NCBI GenBank assembly: GCA_009691685.1
Contig: SIAU01000005.1
Coordinates: 1-52,580, forward strand
Length of the DNA: 52,580 nucleotides
Source of the DNA: Opitutales bacterium
GTDB lineage: Bacteria; Verrucomicrobiota; Verrucomicrobiia; Opitutales; UBA953
Direction of reading: 5' to 3'
The position numbers and the translations under genes were made by a program. The notes under the pieces were generated by a model. That model was given only the letters and a program-made list of their open reading frames with translations, ran no database searches and had not been told where the DNA came from. Positions 43,440 through 51,962 of the stretch are shown here, piece by piece (position 1 is the first letter of the stretch; every line of letters starts with the position of its first letter).

Positions 43440-43928
43440 TTATTTCGCTGAAACCTGAGTATCTAATTGAGCAATCTGATCTCTCAAGGCCGCGGCCGTT
43501 TCAAAATCTTCATTTTTTATCGCCTCTGCGAGTTCGGTTTTCGCTTTTTGCAGGCGATTTTTTAAATCGGTTTCTGAGGGTTGCGGACGGCGACCCGAAT
43601 GCGAGATACCTGGCTGAATTCGGGAGAGAGTAGGCAGAAGTTCCTGCGTGTGGGCCTCGTAGCATTGAGGGCAGCCGATACGGTGGGTGCGCTCGAAATC
43701 CGCCCAACGGAAGCCACAGGACGGGCAGGATCCCTCGATTTTGGGCATCGGTACCTCGAGCTTTATGCCTAAGATTTGAGAGGGTAGGCTACCCGCCAAG
43801 GGGGAGGTCATGGCACTGGGGCAGTGAGCACAACAGGTGTAAGTCATCGCCTTTCCGCCCGCCACTAGAGTAATGAAAAGTGTGGAGGGTTTTTTGCATT
43901 GGGTGCAAAGTGGAGAGACTGCTTCCAT
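43440..43928 (-). CDS. McsA-like zinc-finger/UVR-motif protein
   Basis: This 162-aa protein has four Cys pairs in its N-terminal two-thirds (C8TQC, CCAHC, CPSC and CPQC), probably two zinc-binding units, and a C-terminal UVR motif (LAEAIKNEDFETAAALRDQIAQLD). This layout is that of McsA, the activator of arginine kinase McsB in the ClpCP stress system. No mcsB or clpC is adjacent in this window, so the partner cannot be confirmed. Confidence 0.85.
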   Translation of the reverse strand: MEAVSPLCTQCKKPSTLFITLVAGGKAMTYTCCAHCPSAMTSPLAGSLPSQILGIKLEVPMPKIEGSCPSCGFRWADFERTHRIGCPQCYEAHTQELLPTLSRIQPGISHSGRRPQPSETDLKNRLQKAKTELAEAIKNEDFETAAALRDQIAQLDTQVSAK

Positions 43929-44019
43929 GGTTAAAACTATAGAACTATTTGATTCTAATACAAGCCAGAGGCTTTCTTTTCGGTTGAAGCCGAGCCAAGT
44001 CCGTATTGCCTAGACTACG

Positions 44020-44877
44020 ATGTATTTAACCTTTCTTCCTGCGATACTCGCCGACACTGAAAAAGGCGCGATCTGGTATTTCAAACAAATGGATAGCGCT
44101 GGCCTCGCGGTGGCAGGCGTTCTCGTAATCTGTTCTTTTATTGGTTGGGGTGCGATGATTCAAAAATGGTCCGATGTGCGAGAGCTTCGCCGTCGTAATC
44201 ATGGTTTTGATCGTCGCCTACGTGACCAAAATTCCGTCGTCGCTCTGAATTTTCCCGGAGGCACGAATCTTTCACCTTATGAATATTTAGTAGCCGAGGC
44301 CATTTCTGCCGTACAAAGACATAAAGGTCGTTTGGTAAAACAATCCGATGTTCGCCTGTGTATGGGTCACGTGGAAAATGCACTGCAACGTGCCGTGTCG
44401 CGTACGATGGTAAAGTACGAAGACAAAATGGTTCTACTGAGTTCGCTCGTTTCCGGTGGTCCATTCTTAGGTCTGCTCGGAACCGTTTGGGGTGTGATGG
44501 TGACGTTCGGCGCGCTTACCGAAAAAGCGAGTATTTCACAATTAGCACCGGGTGTTTGTGGAGCGCTCGTTACAACGACGCTCGGTCTATTGGTCGCTAT
44601 CCCCGCAACATTTGGATATAATTATTTGTTAACGCAGGTGAAAATCATGTCCACCGAGTTAGAAAACTTTGCGAGTACTTTGGCGGATCGTATTGAGCTA
44701 GAACTCGAAGGTGAAGCGCGTGTTAACTTCGAACAACTACAAGAACGCGAAGCCTTGCGCCGCGCTGCTCAGGCAGGACAGGGCCCAGCAGTGAGCACGC
44801 CTCTACCTACACCCGTTATCCCTGTCGACTCACCGAGCCAGTCAACGGCACTTCCCGGTTGGGAGGATGCGCAATAG
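44020..44877 (+). CDS. exbB: MotA/TolQ/ExbB proton channel family protein
   Basis: This 285-aa membrane protein has three helices (about 28-45, 140-165, 180-205) and the family core LVSGGPFLGLLGTVWGVMVTFGAL followed by LAPGVCGALVTTTLGLLVAIPATFGYN. With ExbD it forms a proton-driven motor. The C-terminal tail (about 250-285) is Pro/Ser rich. The exbD gene starts 3 bases downstream. Without tolB and pal nearby, ExbB and TolQ cannot be strictly separated. Confidence 0.93.
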   Translation: MYLTFLPAILADTEKGAIWYFKQMDSAGLAVAGVLVICSFIGWGAMIQKWSDVRELRRRNHGFDRRLRDQNSVVALNFPGGTNLSPYEYLVAEAISAVQRHKGRLVKQSDVRLCMGHVENALQRAVSRTMVKYEDKMVLLSSLVSGGPFLGLLGTVWGVMVTFGALTEKASISQLAPGVCGALVTTTLGLLVAIPATFGYNYLLTQVKIMSTELENFASTLADRIELELEGEARVNFEQLQEREALRRAAQAGQGPAVSTPLPTPVIPVDSPSQSTALPGWEDAQ

Positions 44878-44880
44878 TTC

Positions 44881-45306
44881 ATGGCCCGTTCTTTTTCCAA
44901 GCTCCGTCCGTTGCATGTGATGAACGAGTTAAACGTCACACCGATGCTGGATTTGTGTTTCTGTTTGCTGATTATTTTTATGATTTCGACGCCGGTATTG
45001 GAGCAAACGACGGCCGTTAATTTACCCAAAGCAGAAAAAGGTTCCGGTAAACCAGCGGAATCAAAACAGCAGTATCGTTTCGTATCTATTGGCCGTGATG
45101 GATTATATACGATGGGCGGAAAATCTTTAACCAAGTCACAATTGGAGAGTGAATTTGCTTTGATTGCTGGGATGGCGGACTCCACGCAGCCCATCGTTCG
45201 TATTCGTGGCGATGCTACTTTGCCTTACCAAAAAATTATTGATGTCATGTCGCTGGCGAAGGCCAAAGGTCTAACCAAAGTAGGTTTAGACACAGAAATT
45301 CGCTAA
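44881..45306 (+). CDS. exbD: ExbD/TolR family biopolymer transport protein
   Basis: This 141-aa protein has one membrane helix carrying the proton-path Asp24 (NVTPMLDLCFCLLIIFMIS) and a periplasmic domain. The helix is unusually rich in Cys (two). It is the stator partner of the upstream ExbB-like protein and is followed after 2 bases by the TonB-like gene, so the three genes encode one motor and its output arm. Confidence 0.93.
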   Translation: MARSFSKLRPLHVMNELNVTPMLDLCFCLLIIFMISTPVLEQTTAVNLPKAEKGSGKPAESKQQYRFVSIGRDGLYTMGGKSLTKSQLESEFALIAGMADSTQPIVRIRGDATLPYQKIIDVMSLAKAKGLTKVGLDTEIR

Positions 45307-45308
45307 CC

Positions 45309-46073
45309 ATGGCAAGTGAGAGCAAAGGAGTCATTGGTTCACTCGCCGTTCACATGGGTATTATCGCGGTTCTGGTGGGTGCGTCGTGGTACGCCGCCCG
45401 ACAATCAGGAAAGTCGCTCGAACCCGTGGATCCTCTCTTGGTTGATTTAAATGGCATTCCTGGACGTCGCCCAGGCGAGGTTGGCAAAGCCGATGGCGTA
45501 GCTCAAGGACAAGAAACGGGAACGAGAAAAGGCGTCTCGATGGTAAAAATGAAAAAATTTGATTTTGAAAAAAACACGCAAGAGCCCGCCGCCCAAAGTG
45601 AATCGAGTCGTTCTCAGACTTCGAAAAAAGCCACCAGTAAAAGTCCTTCGAAAACAACTTTGAGTGAGTTTAATAATGCCAAAGGCGGAAAAGGCACCTC
45701 CACCAAGGTAGCGGGAATTAGTGGAGTGTCGGTTAAAGCCGGACGGAACTACGGTAAAGGCGATAACGGAGGCGAGGGCGGTAGTGCGAGTGAACTCCAA
45801 ATTTATGCAGGCGAAGTTAAGGCCCGCTTTCAATCAGCCCTGACCAGTCTCGCTTCTGCTGAGGTCGATTTAGGTTCTGGTAATTGCGGCGTTGTTTTGA
45901 AAGTCGACGCAGGCGGGAATGTAAATTTCTCAAGTTGGATTAATAAGCCGAAAAATTCACAAATCGCTACGCTGGTTAAACAAGCAGTTGCGCAAATCGG
46001 CAATTGTGGAAGTCCTCCGGGGAAGAAGTCTTTCCAGATCGATTTAACCAGCATTACGCTGAGCGATTTTTAA
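45309..46073 (+). CDS. TonB/TolA-like energy transducer
   Basis: This 254-aa protein has an N-terminal anchor (about 10-28), a long Lys/Ser/Gly-rich low-complexity linker (about 60-155) and a C-terminal domain (about 160-254) with the TolA/TonB-C style ELQIYAGEVKARFQSAL...LKVDAGGNVNFSSWINKPKNSQIATLVKQAV. Two Cys in that domain (GNCGVV and GNCGSP) could form a disulfide. Its place after exbB-exbD supports an energy transduction role. Which outer-membrane partner it drives is not shown. Confidence 0.82.
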   Translation: MASESKGVIGSLAVHMGIIAVLVGASWYAARQSGKSLEPVDPLLVDLNGIPGRRPGEVGKADGVAQGQETGTRKGVSMVKMKKFDFEKNTQEPAAQSESSRSQTSKKATSKSPSKTTLSEFNNAKGGKGTSTKVAGISGVSVKAGRNYGKGDNGGEGGSASELQIYAGEVKARFQSALTSLASAEVDLGSGNCGVVLKVDAGGNVNFSSWINKPKNSQIATLVKQAVAQIGNCGSPPGKKSFQIDLTSITLSDF

Positions 46074-46074
46074 T

Positions 46075-46533
46075 TTAGCGAACTTCTAAAACAATCTGTA
46101 CTTCCACGGCCGCACCGAGAGGCAGGCCGTTCACAGAAACCGCAGCGCGCGCGTGTTTGCCGGCGTCGCCAAATACTTTTAATAAGAACTCCGAGGCACC
46201 GTTGAGCACTTTGGGGCTGTCGCTAAAGCCGTCGATGCCATTGACGAAGCCATTAACCATGACCACGCGGACAACCGCATCGAGCGATCCGAGGGCAGCT
46301 TTGGCATTGGCGAGGGCATTGAGGGTGCAAAGTTGGGCCGCTTCCGCCGCTTGCACTAAATTGATTTCTTGGCCGACTTTACCACCGTACACAATTTTTC
46401 CATCACGCATCGGCAACGTTCCCGCTAAGTAAAGCAGGTTACCCGTCCGGACGGCGGGAACATAAGCACCCGCAGCGGCAGGTGGCTGGGGTAGGGTGAG
46501 TCCGAGTTCTTGAATGTTTTTTTCAGGATTCAT
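46075..46533 (-). CDS. RidA/YjgF-family protein
   Basis: This 152-aa protein has the RidA pattern: TGNLLYLAGTLPM, QEINLVQAAEAAQLCTLNALANAKAALGSLDAVVRVVMVNGFVN, and HARAAVSVNGLPLGAAVEVQIVLEV with the substrate-binding Arg. Family members hydrolyse reactive enamines/imines, though this 150-residue subgroup is less well studied. ATG 46533 is chosen; the longer frame to 46566 overlaps the HPP gene. It is convergent with the TonB-like gene, with one base between stops. Confidence 0.9.
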   Translation of the reverse strand: MNPEKNIQELGLTLPQPPAAAGAYVPAVRTGNLLYLAGTLPMRDGKIVYGGKVGQEINLVQAAEAAQLCTLNALANAKAALGSLDAVVRVVMVNGFVNGIDGFSDSPKVLNGASEFLLKVFGDAGKHARAAVSVNGLPLGAAVEVQIVLEVR

Positions 46534-46537
46534 AAAT

Positions 46538-47044
46538 TTACCAATAACTAGGCCAATTACTTTCACGAGACATATTGTGATAAAATAAAGCTAAAATTAG
46601 TATGATGAGCGCACCTGCAGTCGTGGGGCAGATGAGAAAAAACCAGGTAGGGTTGGTGAGGAATACGACGATGGGATTGGAGGTAGCAGGTGGATGGACA
46701 ACTCGAAGGAGTTTCATCAGGGCCACAGTTAATCCGACGGCGATGCCCAGGCTCCACCACTGCGGTCCAATAAACTTTAAACATAATAACCCCATGCTCG
46801 CTCCAATGATATGAGCACCCAGGACATTGCGAGGTTGGGCAAAAGGGGAATCGGGATAAGCGAAAACAATAAAAGTAGTGGCACCAAAAGTTCCCAGCAG
46901 AACTAAGGTTCCAATTTCTCGATCAACATAAGTTAAGCCAGCGATTATGAGTCCGACCGCCAGAGCGCTCATAAATATTTTTTTAAGGTCCGACCGGGCG
47001 GGAGGCTTTTCTTGTCCCCCGATAAACTTTCTAATCAATTTCAT
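46538..47044 (-). CDS. HPP-family membrane protein
   Basis: This 168-aa protein has four or five membrane helices and the HPP signature RVVHPPATSNPIVVF. Members in cyanobacteria and chloroplasts have been linked to nitrite transport; the role elsewhere is poorly known. The start overlaps the stop of the upstream peptide-binding protein gene by 4 bases (ATGA), and ridA follows 4 bases downstream, so the three are one operon. Confidence 0.87.
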   Translation of the reverse strand: MKLIRKFIGGQEKPPARSDLKKIFMSALAVGLIIAGLTYVDREIGTLVLLGTFGATTFIVFAYPDSPFAQPRNVLGAHIIGASMGLLCLKFIGPQWWSLGIAVGLTVALMKLLRVVHPPATSNPIVVFLTNPTWFFLICPTTAGALIILILALFYHNMSRESNWPSYW

Positions 47045-48693
47045 TTTTCAAGAGGGACTAGTTTGACCCATTTCAGGGGGTGTTCGCCGAGTAAAGTCGG
47101 ATACCAGCCTTGAACTTCGGGACGAATCAAAAACTTATTTTTATTAAAAACGACGGGAATAATCGGGGCGCACTCGATTAAGCGAGCCTCTGCTTTGCCG
47201 AATAATTCAAGACGTTTCGCCGGATTTTGTTCCACCGCTGCCGACTTAATGAAGTCATCGTAGAGGGAATCACTCCACCCAGTCTGATTTAATTCATTAC
47301 CACTAATAAACATTTCGAGGAAAGTATTGGGGTCATTGTAATCGCCACTCCAAGCGGACCGGGCGAGCTGATAATCACCCGAGTGCAGTGAGCTGAGATA
47401 AACTTTCCAATCCAGATTTTTTAATTCCACCTCGATACCAAGACTTTGACGCCACATTTCTTGGTAGGCTTGCGCGGCGAGCAGGGAAGTTTCTGATGTG
47501 TTAAATAGATATTCTAATTTCGGAAAATTTTTGCCATCGGGATAGCCTGCTTCTGCCATCAGTTTTTTGGCTTCGGCAAGGTCTTCTTTCCATTGGGCAG
47601 GCGAAGTAAATCCGCCGGTTCCGGTGGGGGTGTAGTAGAAGGCGGGTGATTCGCCCGATCTTAAAACCCGATCGGCTATTTGCTGACGATTAATAACCAT
47701 GCCCAAGGCGCGTCGCACTCTGGTATCTGAAAGTGCTTTTTGCACAGCCTCATTATTTTTTACCACCGTGTTGATGCGGATGAATGAAACCGACAGAAAG
47801 GCATCGAGACGTAAATGCGGTGCTTTGTCGGCGACGAGTTGTACAATTTTGTAAGGAGGAACTGAGCCCGTGATATGCAATTCGCCGCCTTGATACGCAC
47901 GTTCTTCCGCGAATAGATCCGAGATTGCTTTGAACTCAACGGCATTAAGCGAGACTTGGGCTGCGTCCCAGTAATACGGGTTTTTCTTAACCACGATTTG
48001 GCGAGCGACTTCCCAGCTATCTAATTTGAATGCGCCGTTGCCAACGAGGTTACTGGGTCGCGTCCACGGTGTGTGCATCTCGTCAATTTTTCCGAATTTT
48101 AAAATCGTGGGAGGGTGAACCGGTAACCAGCTATTGTGACAAACCAGTTGGAGGAAGTAGGGCACAGGATTTTCTAATTCAATAATGAGCGTATGCGGAT
48201 CGGGTGATTTAAATCCAACTTCTTTGAAGTCCTTGATTTTTCCTGTGTTGAAATCTTTCGCACCTTTGACGCAGTGCAACATCGATGCGTATTCGGCTCC
48301 GAAGGTGGGCATCAGAATTCGTTGAAAACTAAAAAGGAAATCAGCCGCTACTACCGGGTCGCCGTTGGACCAGCGGGCATTGTTTCTTAATTTGAATGTC
48401 CAAACCTTGCCATCGGCCGAGCTGGACCAGCTTTCAGCTACGCCTGGAATAGTGGTTGAGTCTTGAGGGTCAAAATTCACCAACCCTTCAAAAAGTGAGT
48501 AGGCGATACGCGATTCCAGCATACCTGTGATTTCCTGTGGATCGAGTGAGGAGGGCTCGGCGGAATTGTTTATCACTAAAATTCCTTCGCGCGCTTTTTT
48601 AGCGACGGTTGTTTCCTTTTCACCACATCCCACCAGGCCGATACAGAGAGCGACCAAGAGGAGAATGCGCTGCTCAAATGCAGGGGTGGACAT
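47041..48693 (-). CDS. oligopeptide ABC transporter substrate-binding lipoprotein (OppA-like)
   Basis: This 550-aa family 5 solute-binding protein has a lipoprotein signal ending LVGCGEKE. The OppA pattern follows: EPSSLDPQEITGMLESRIAYSLFEGLVNFDP, WTFKLRNNARWSNGDPVVAADFLFSFQRIL and FIRINTV...VRRALGMVINRQQIADRVL. It likely binds oligopeptides or related ligands outside the inner membrane. No permease or ATPase genes accompany it here, so it must share components encoded elsewhere. Confidence 0.92.
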   Translation of the reverse strand: MSTPAFEQRILLLVALCIGLVGCGEKETTVAKKAREGILVINNSAEPSSLDPQEITGMLESRIAYSLFEGLVNFDPQDSTTIPGVAESWSSSADGKVWTFKLRNNARWSNGDPVVAADFLFSFQRILMPTFGAEYASMLHCVKGAKDFNTGKIKDFKEVGFKSPDPHTLIIELENPVPYFLQLVCHNSWLPVHPPTILKFGKIDEMHTPWTRPSNLVGNGAFKLDSWEVARQIVVKKNPYYWDAAQVSLNAVEFKAISDLFAEERAYQGGELHITGSVPPYKIVQLVADKAPHLRLDAFLSVSFIRINTVVKNNEAVQKALSDTRVRRALGMVINRQQIADRVLRSGESPAFYYTPTGTGGFTSPAQWKEDLAEAKKLMAEAGYPDGKNFPKLEYLFNTSETSLLAAQAYQEMWRQSLGIEVELKNLDWKVYLSSLHSGDYQLARSAWSGDYNDPNTFLEMFISGNELNQTGWSDSLYDDFIKSAAVEQNPAKRLELFGKAEARLIECAPIIPVVFNKNKFLIRPEVQGWYPTLLGEHPLKWVKLVPLEK

Positions 48694-48762
48694 GAAATCT
48701 ATTTAGTCCGGGACGGTGTGTCAGTGCAAGGCATAGCTCGTAGCGATTTCATGCAGAAACAA

Positions 48763-48788
48763 AAAAGGGCGACCGAAGTCGCCCTTTT
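48763..48788 (-). terminator. glnB rho-independent terminator with UUCG loop
   Basis: Read on the - strand, the 11-bp stem AAAAGGGCGAC / GTCGCCCTTTT encloses TTCG, giving the very stable C(UUCG)G tetraloop, with two further T residues after it. It lies 20 bases after the glnB stop. Confidence 0.88.
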
Positions 48789-48808
48789 GGAGGTAATGTC
48801 GCAGTCGA

Positions 48809-49165
<357 letters not shown>

Positions 49166-49198
49166 TTAAGTTTGGTTTTCGGTTGAGCAAGTCCACTT

Positions 49199-49216
49199 AT
49201 GCACACCCTGTGCCAA
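49199..49216 (-). promoter_or_regulatory. probable sigma-54 (RpoN) promoter of glnB
   Basis: The - strand reads TTGGCACAGGGTGTGCAT. The invariant GG (-24) and GC (-12) are separated by exactly 10 bases, and TTGGCAC matches the consensus; the only departure in the -12 element is GTGC for TTGC. The predicted transcription start is about 40 bases upstream of the glnB start codon. The position in the short gap after trpF and the PII function fit nitrogen control. Confidence 0.6.
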
Positions 49217-49239
49217 GTCGGGCACTGTGGAATTCGGGA

Positions 49240-49890
49240 CTACGATTGCTTATTATTAAGCAAGAGGGAACAAATTTCCGCTAATTTTTCAGCAGATTTT
49301 AACCCAGGACTGATTTCAACCCCACTATTAAGGTCCAAAATGTCAGCATTTGACCCCAATGCCTCGAGAATATTTTTCGGCCCCAGTCCGCCTGCCAATA
49401 TCCAGATCTTATTTTGGTGTAAGTTTTTAAGTTTTTTAAAGCGTTCCCAGTCGCCTTGTTTTCCCGTGCCACCAAACGCATCCGCAGCGTGAGCATCATG
49501 TAAAAAAGTTTTTGCTAAAGAAATAATTTCTTCAGGCCAATCCATTCCATTCGGAACTTTTGGTGCTAACCAAATATTTTCGGCGCCTATTTTTTGGGAG
49601 ATAGCTTGCACGTCACACGCTTTAGTACTCGGATCGAAATGGATTTGCACCGCGGCGAAACCTTCATCGATGAGTTGCTGCGTTTCGCTGAGGGTGGGAT
49701 TGACCGTAACCGCGATGCGTTGTTCGGATTTTATTTCGCGCAAAAGATTTTTACGCAAAGCTGGATGAACAAAGCGCGGTGACCCCGCCCAACAATTGAC
49801 GCCAATATAGTCTGCCCCAAAATGATTCACGGTAGCGACATCTGCAGCATGCATGATGCCACACACTTTTATTTTAGTGGAACCTATCAT
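49240..49890 (-). CDS. trpF: phosphoribosylanthranilate isomerase
   Basis: This tryptophan-pathway enzyme (216 aa) isomerises PRA to CdRP. It has the catalytic Cys10 in KIKVCGI, the catalytic-type Asp in FLHDAHAADAFGGTGK, and phosphate-binding loops LAGGLGPKNI and DLNSGVEISPGLKS. It is unusual in following hemC-hemD, with a 4-base overlap of its start with the hemD stop, rather than lying among trp genes. Confidence 0.94.
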   Translation of the reverse strand: MIGSTKIKVCGIMHAADVATVNHFGADYIGVNCWAGSPRFVHPALRKNLLREIKSEQRIAVTVNPTLSETQQLIDEGFAAVQIHFDPSTKACDVQAISQKIGAENIWLAPKVPNGMDWPEEIISLAKTFLHDAHAADAFGGTGKQGDWERFKKLKNLHQNKIWILAGGLGPKNILEALGSNADILDLNSGVEISPGLKSAEKLAEICSLLLNNKQS

Positions 49891-50675
49891 TCTCGAAGTG
49901 CGGAAATGACCGCATCGCGAATCGCTTCGGCGGTAGGTGCACTCGCCACCGCGGCCAGAGGAATGCCCGAACGCTTCATCGCATCGGCTGTGGTGGGCCC
50001 GATGGCAACTGCTTTGGGTTGTTTAGCTCCTGACTCTGGACGCAATGAGGCTGCCTGGTGAATAAAGGACTCTACGGCTGAAGGGCTGGCGAAAACAATG
50101 ATGTCGGCACCGCGACGGCGAAACTCTGCGGCTTCAGGCGACTCGGTAACCGGTCTTTCTTCCGTCGCATACACTTTGAGTACATCGACAATCGCCATCG
50201 CCTGATCGAGGAGGAGCGAAGCGAGTTCGGGTGAACTCAGATTCCCCGTCGCCATTAAAATTTTCTGATTTTCCATATCATACGAATCCATCATCTTTTT
50301 GCCTAAAGAAAGTCCATCGGCCTGTGTTGAGGTGATGTCGGGTTCTAAATGCAAAGCTCTCACCGCTTTTTCTGTAGCGGGTCCGACGCAGGCAATTTTT
50401 ACTCCTCCGATGGAGCGGATGTCAGCGAAGCGTTCGAAGAAGCGATTGAAGAAGCCGCGGACGCCATTTGGACTGGTAAAAACAAGCCAATCATATTCAC
50501 CCATACCATCTAAGACTTCCGTTAAAACCATGGCATCGGGTTCGAAGGAAATTTCAATCAAAGGAAGTTCGGCCACAGAGGCACCCGATTCCATTAATAA
50601 TTCTTTCCAGTCAGCACCGCGTCCTTCGGGGCGTGTTAGGACGATGTGACGATCTCTTAAAGGGAGTTTAGACAT
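49887..50675 (-). CDS. hemD: uroporphyrinogen-III synthase
   Basis: This 262-aa protein has two similar alpha/beta halves. It cyclises hydroxymethylbilane to uroporphyrinogen III. Seen are VLTRPEGRGADWKELL at the start, YDWLVFTSPNGVRGFFNRF, IACVGPATEKAV, and in the second half DIIVFASPSAVESFI and AVAIGPTTADAMKRSGI. Sequence conservation is generally low in this family, but these patterns and the place 2 bases after hemC make the call firm. Confidence 0.92.
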   Translation of the reverse strand: MSKLPLRDRHIVLTRPEGRGADWKELLMESGASVAELPLIEISFEPDAMVLTEVLDGMGEYDWLVFTSPNGVRGFFNRFFERFADIRSIGGVKIACVGPATEKAVRALHLEPDITSTQADGLSLGKKMMDSYDMENQKILMATGNLSSPELASLLLDQAMAIVDVLKVYATEERPVTESPEAAEFRRRGADIIVFASPSAVESFIHQAASLRPESGAKQPKAVAIGPTTADAMKRSGIPLAAVASAPTAEAIRDAVISALRE

Positions 50676-50677
50676 GA

Positions 50678-51532
50678 TTAACGGTTCAGTAATTGAGCTA
50701 AGATTAAATCTGCTTGTGTTGATGCCATCGTCAAATCCGATGCAATGAAAGGATAGGCGCGATATCCGAAATCGTTCCTAAAGAGGTAGATTTTATTGGC
50801 ATGATGATAACAAGCAAAGGCGGTGTGACAGCCTTCTCCGAGTTTACTGAGAAAGAGTCGCTCAATCGCTACAGAGAAACTCGTGGATGCGCAGCCCACG
50901 GTTTGGTAGCGAGCAACATCGGTGGTGCGACATTGAATCGCCACTGCACCTTGTCCGGCTGCGGGTACCATTTTAGCAATCTCTACAGGTTCGAAAACTA
51001 AACCATCCCATTTTTCTATACCTAAGCGACTGAGTCCGGCGGCAGCTAAGTAAGTAGCTTCAGCTTCCCCTTGAACGATTTTCTTAAGTCGGGTGTCCAC
51101 ATTGCCACGTAGTTCTGTCCAAGTGGCATGGGGGAAAATATGAGCACCTTGGGCGCGACGTCGCGGGCTGCCCGTTGCGATTTTGTGCGGTGATTGAATT
51201 TGTGTTTGGCGAACGAGCACATCGCGTGGATCGCGACGAGGTAAGCAGGATGCAATCGTCAGACCCGCCGGCATTTCAGTAGGCAGATCTTTCGCACTAT
51301 GAATCGCCACGTCGGCTTCACCCTTTTGTAGGGCCTGTTCTAATTCAGCGGTAAAGAGTCCTTTGCCGCCTTGTTTTTCTAATGACCAGGCCGCTTGTTG
51401 ATCGCCCGTCGTGGTTAAGATTTTAATTTCCGTTTTTACCTGTAAAGATTTTTCTAAATGTTGTGCCGCATCCCTAGCTTGTTGAAGGGCTAGTGGACTA
51501 CCTCGAGTGACAATGATAAGAGGCGAGGGCAT
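50678..51532 (-). CDS. hemC: porphobilinogen deaminase (hydroxymethylbilane synthase)
   Basis: This heme-pathway enzyme (284 aa) polymerises four porphobilinogens. Motifs are TRGSPLALQQAR, HSAKDLPTEMPAGLTI, IATGSPRRRAQ and LRGNVDTRLKKI, with the dipyrromethane-cofactor Cys235 in GEGCHTAFA. Only about 49 residues follow that Cys, fewer than the usual 65-75, so domain 3 is shortened. It heads the hemC-hemD-trpF run, itself 6 bases after a small membrane-protein gene. Confidence 0.94.
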   Translation of the reverse strand: MPSPLIIVTRGSPLALQQARDAAQHLEKSLQVKTEIKILTTTGDQQAAWSLEKQGGKGLFTAELEQALQKGEADVAIHSAKDLPTEMPAGLTIASCLPRRDPRDVLVRQTQIQSPHKIATGSPRRRAQGAHIFPHATWTELRGNVDTRLKKIVQGEAEATYLAAAGLSRLGIEKWDGLVFEPVEIAKMVPAAGQGAVAIQCRTTDVARYQTVGCASTSFSVAIERLFLSKLGEGCHTAFACYHHANKIYLFRNDFGYRAYPFIASDLTMASTQADLILAQLLNR

Positions 51533-51538
51533 TGTTGA

Positions 51539-51871
51539 TTAAGCAGTTTTAATTAATAACATGACAACCCAACTCAAGGGCACGAGTAAATTGGAGGCTA
51601 GCAGAACGATGCTCGTTACTCGGAAAAAATCCCAACCGCGTCCGTAAAGTGCCATGTAGGCACAGATGGCGCCCGCGAGTGCGGTAGGAATACCAATCAG
51701 GGTACCGACGATTAAATCACGACCAAAGGGATCGCTTCCGATTCCCAGATAAACGCGACCACCTTTATAGGTCATCATGATGGAAGAGACCAAAGCGACC
51801 ACAGCCATGAAGATTGCCAATGACTGGATCAGGCGATGGCCAGGAATTTCTTCGTCGGTTTGTTTGTCCAC
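51539..51871 (-). CDS. small membrane protein downstream of the sodium:solute symporter gene
   Basis: This 110-aa protein has a short charged N-terminus (DKQTDEEIPGHR) and three hydrophobic segments (about 16-32, 50-72, 84-106). I chose GTG 51871; TTG 51913 would add 14 residues and is possible. It is located 91 bases after the symporter gene and 6 bases before hemC. No family is recognised; it may be a companion of the transporter or simply linked to the hem operon. Confidence 0.65.
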   Translation of the reverse strand: MDKQTDEEIPGHRLIQSLAIFMAVVALVSSIMMTYKGGRVYLGIGSDPFGRDLIVGTLIGIPTALAGAICAYMALYGRGWDFFRVTSIVLLASNLLVPLSWVVMLLIKTA

Positions 51872-51962
51872 ACAACTATCCAAGCCCCTCCGGTTGAGAC
51901 TTCCAAGTTTCAAGTTCAGTTGCCGACGATTTTAAGGGGCTTAAACGTCTTTACTTCTCTAA

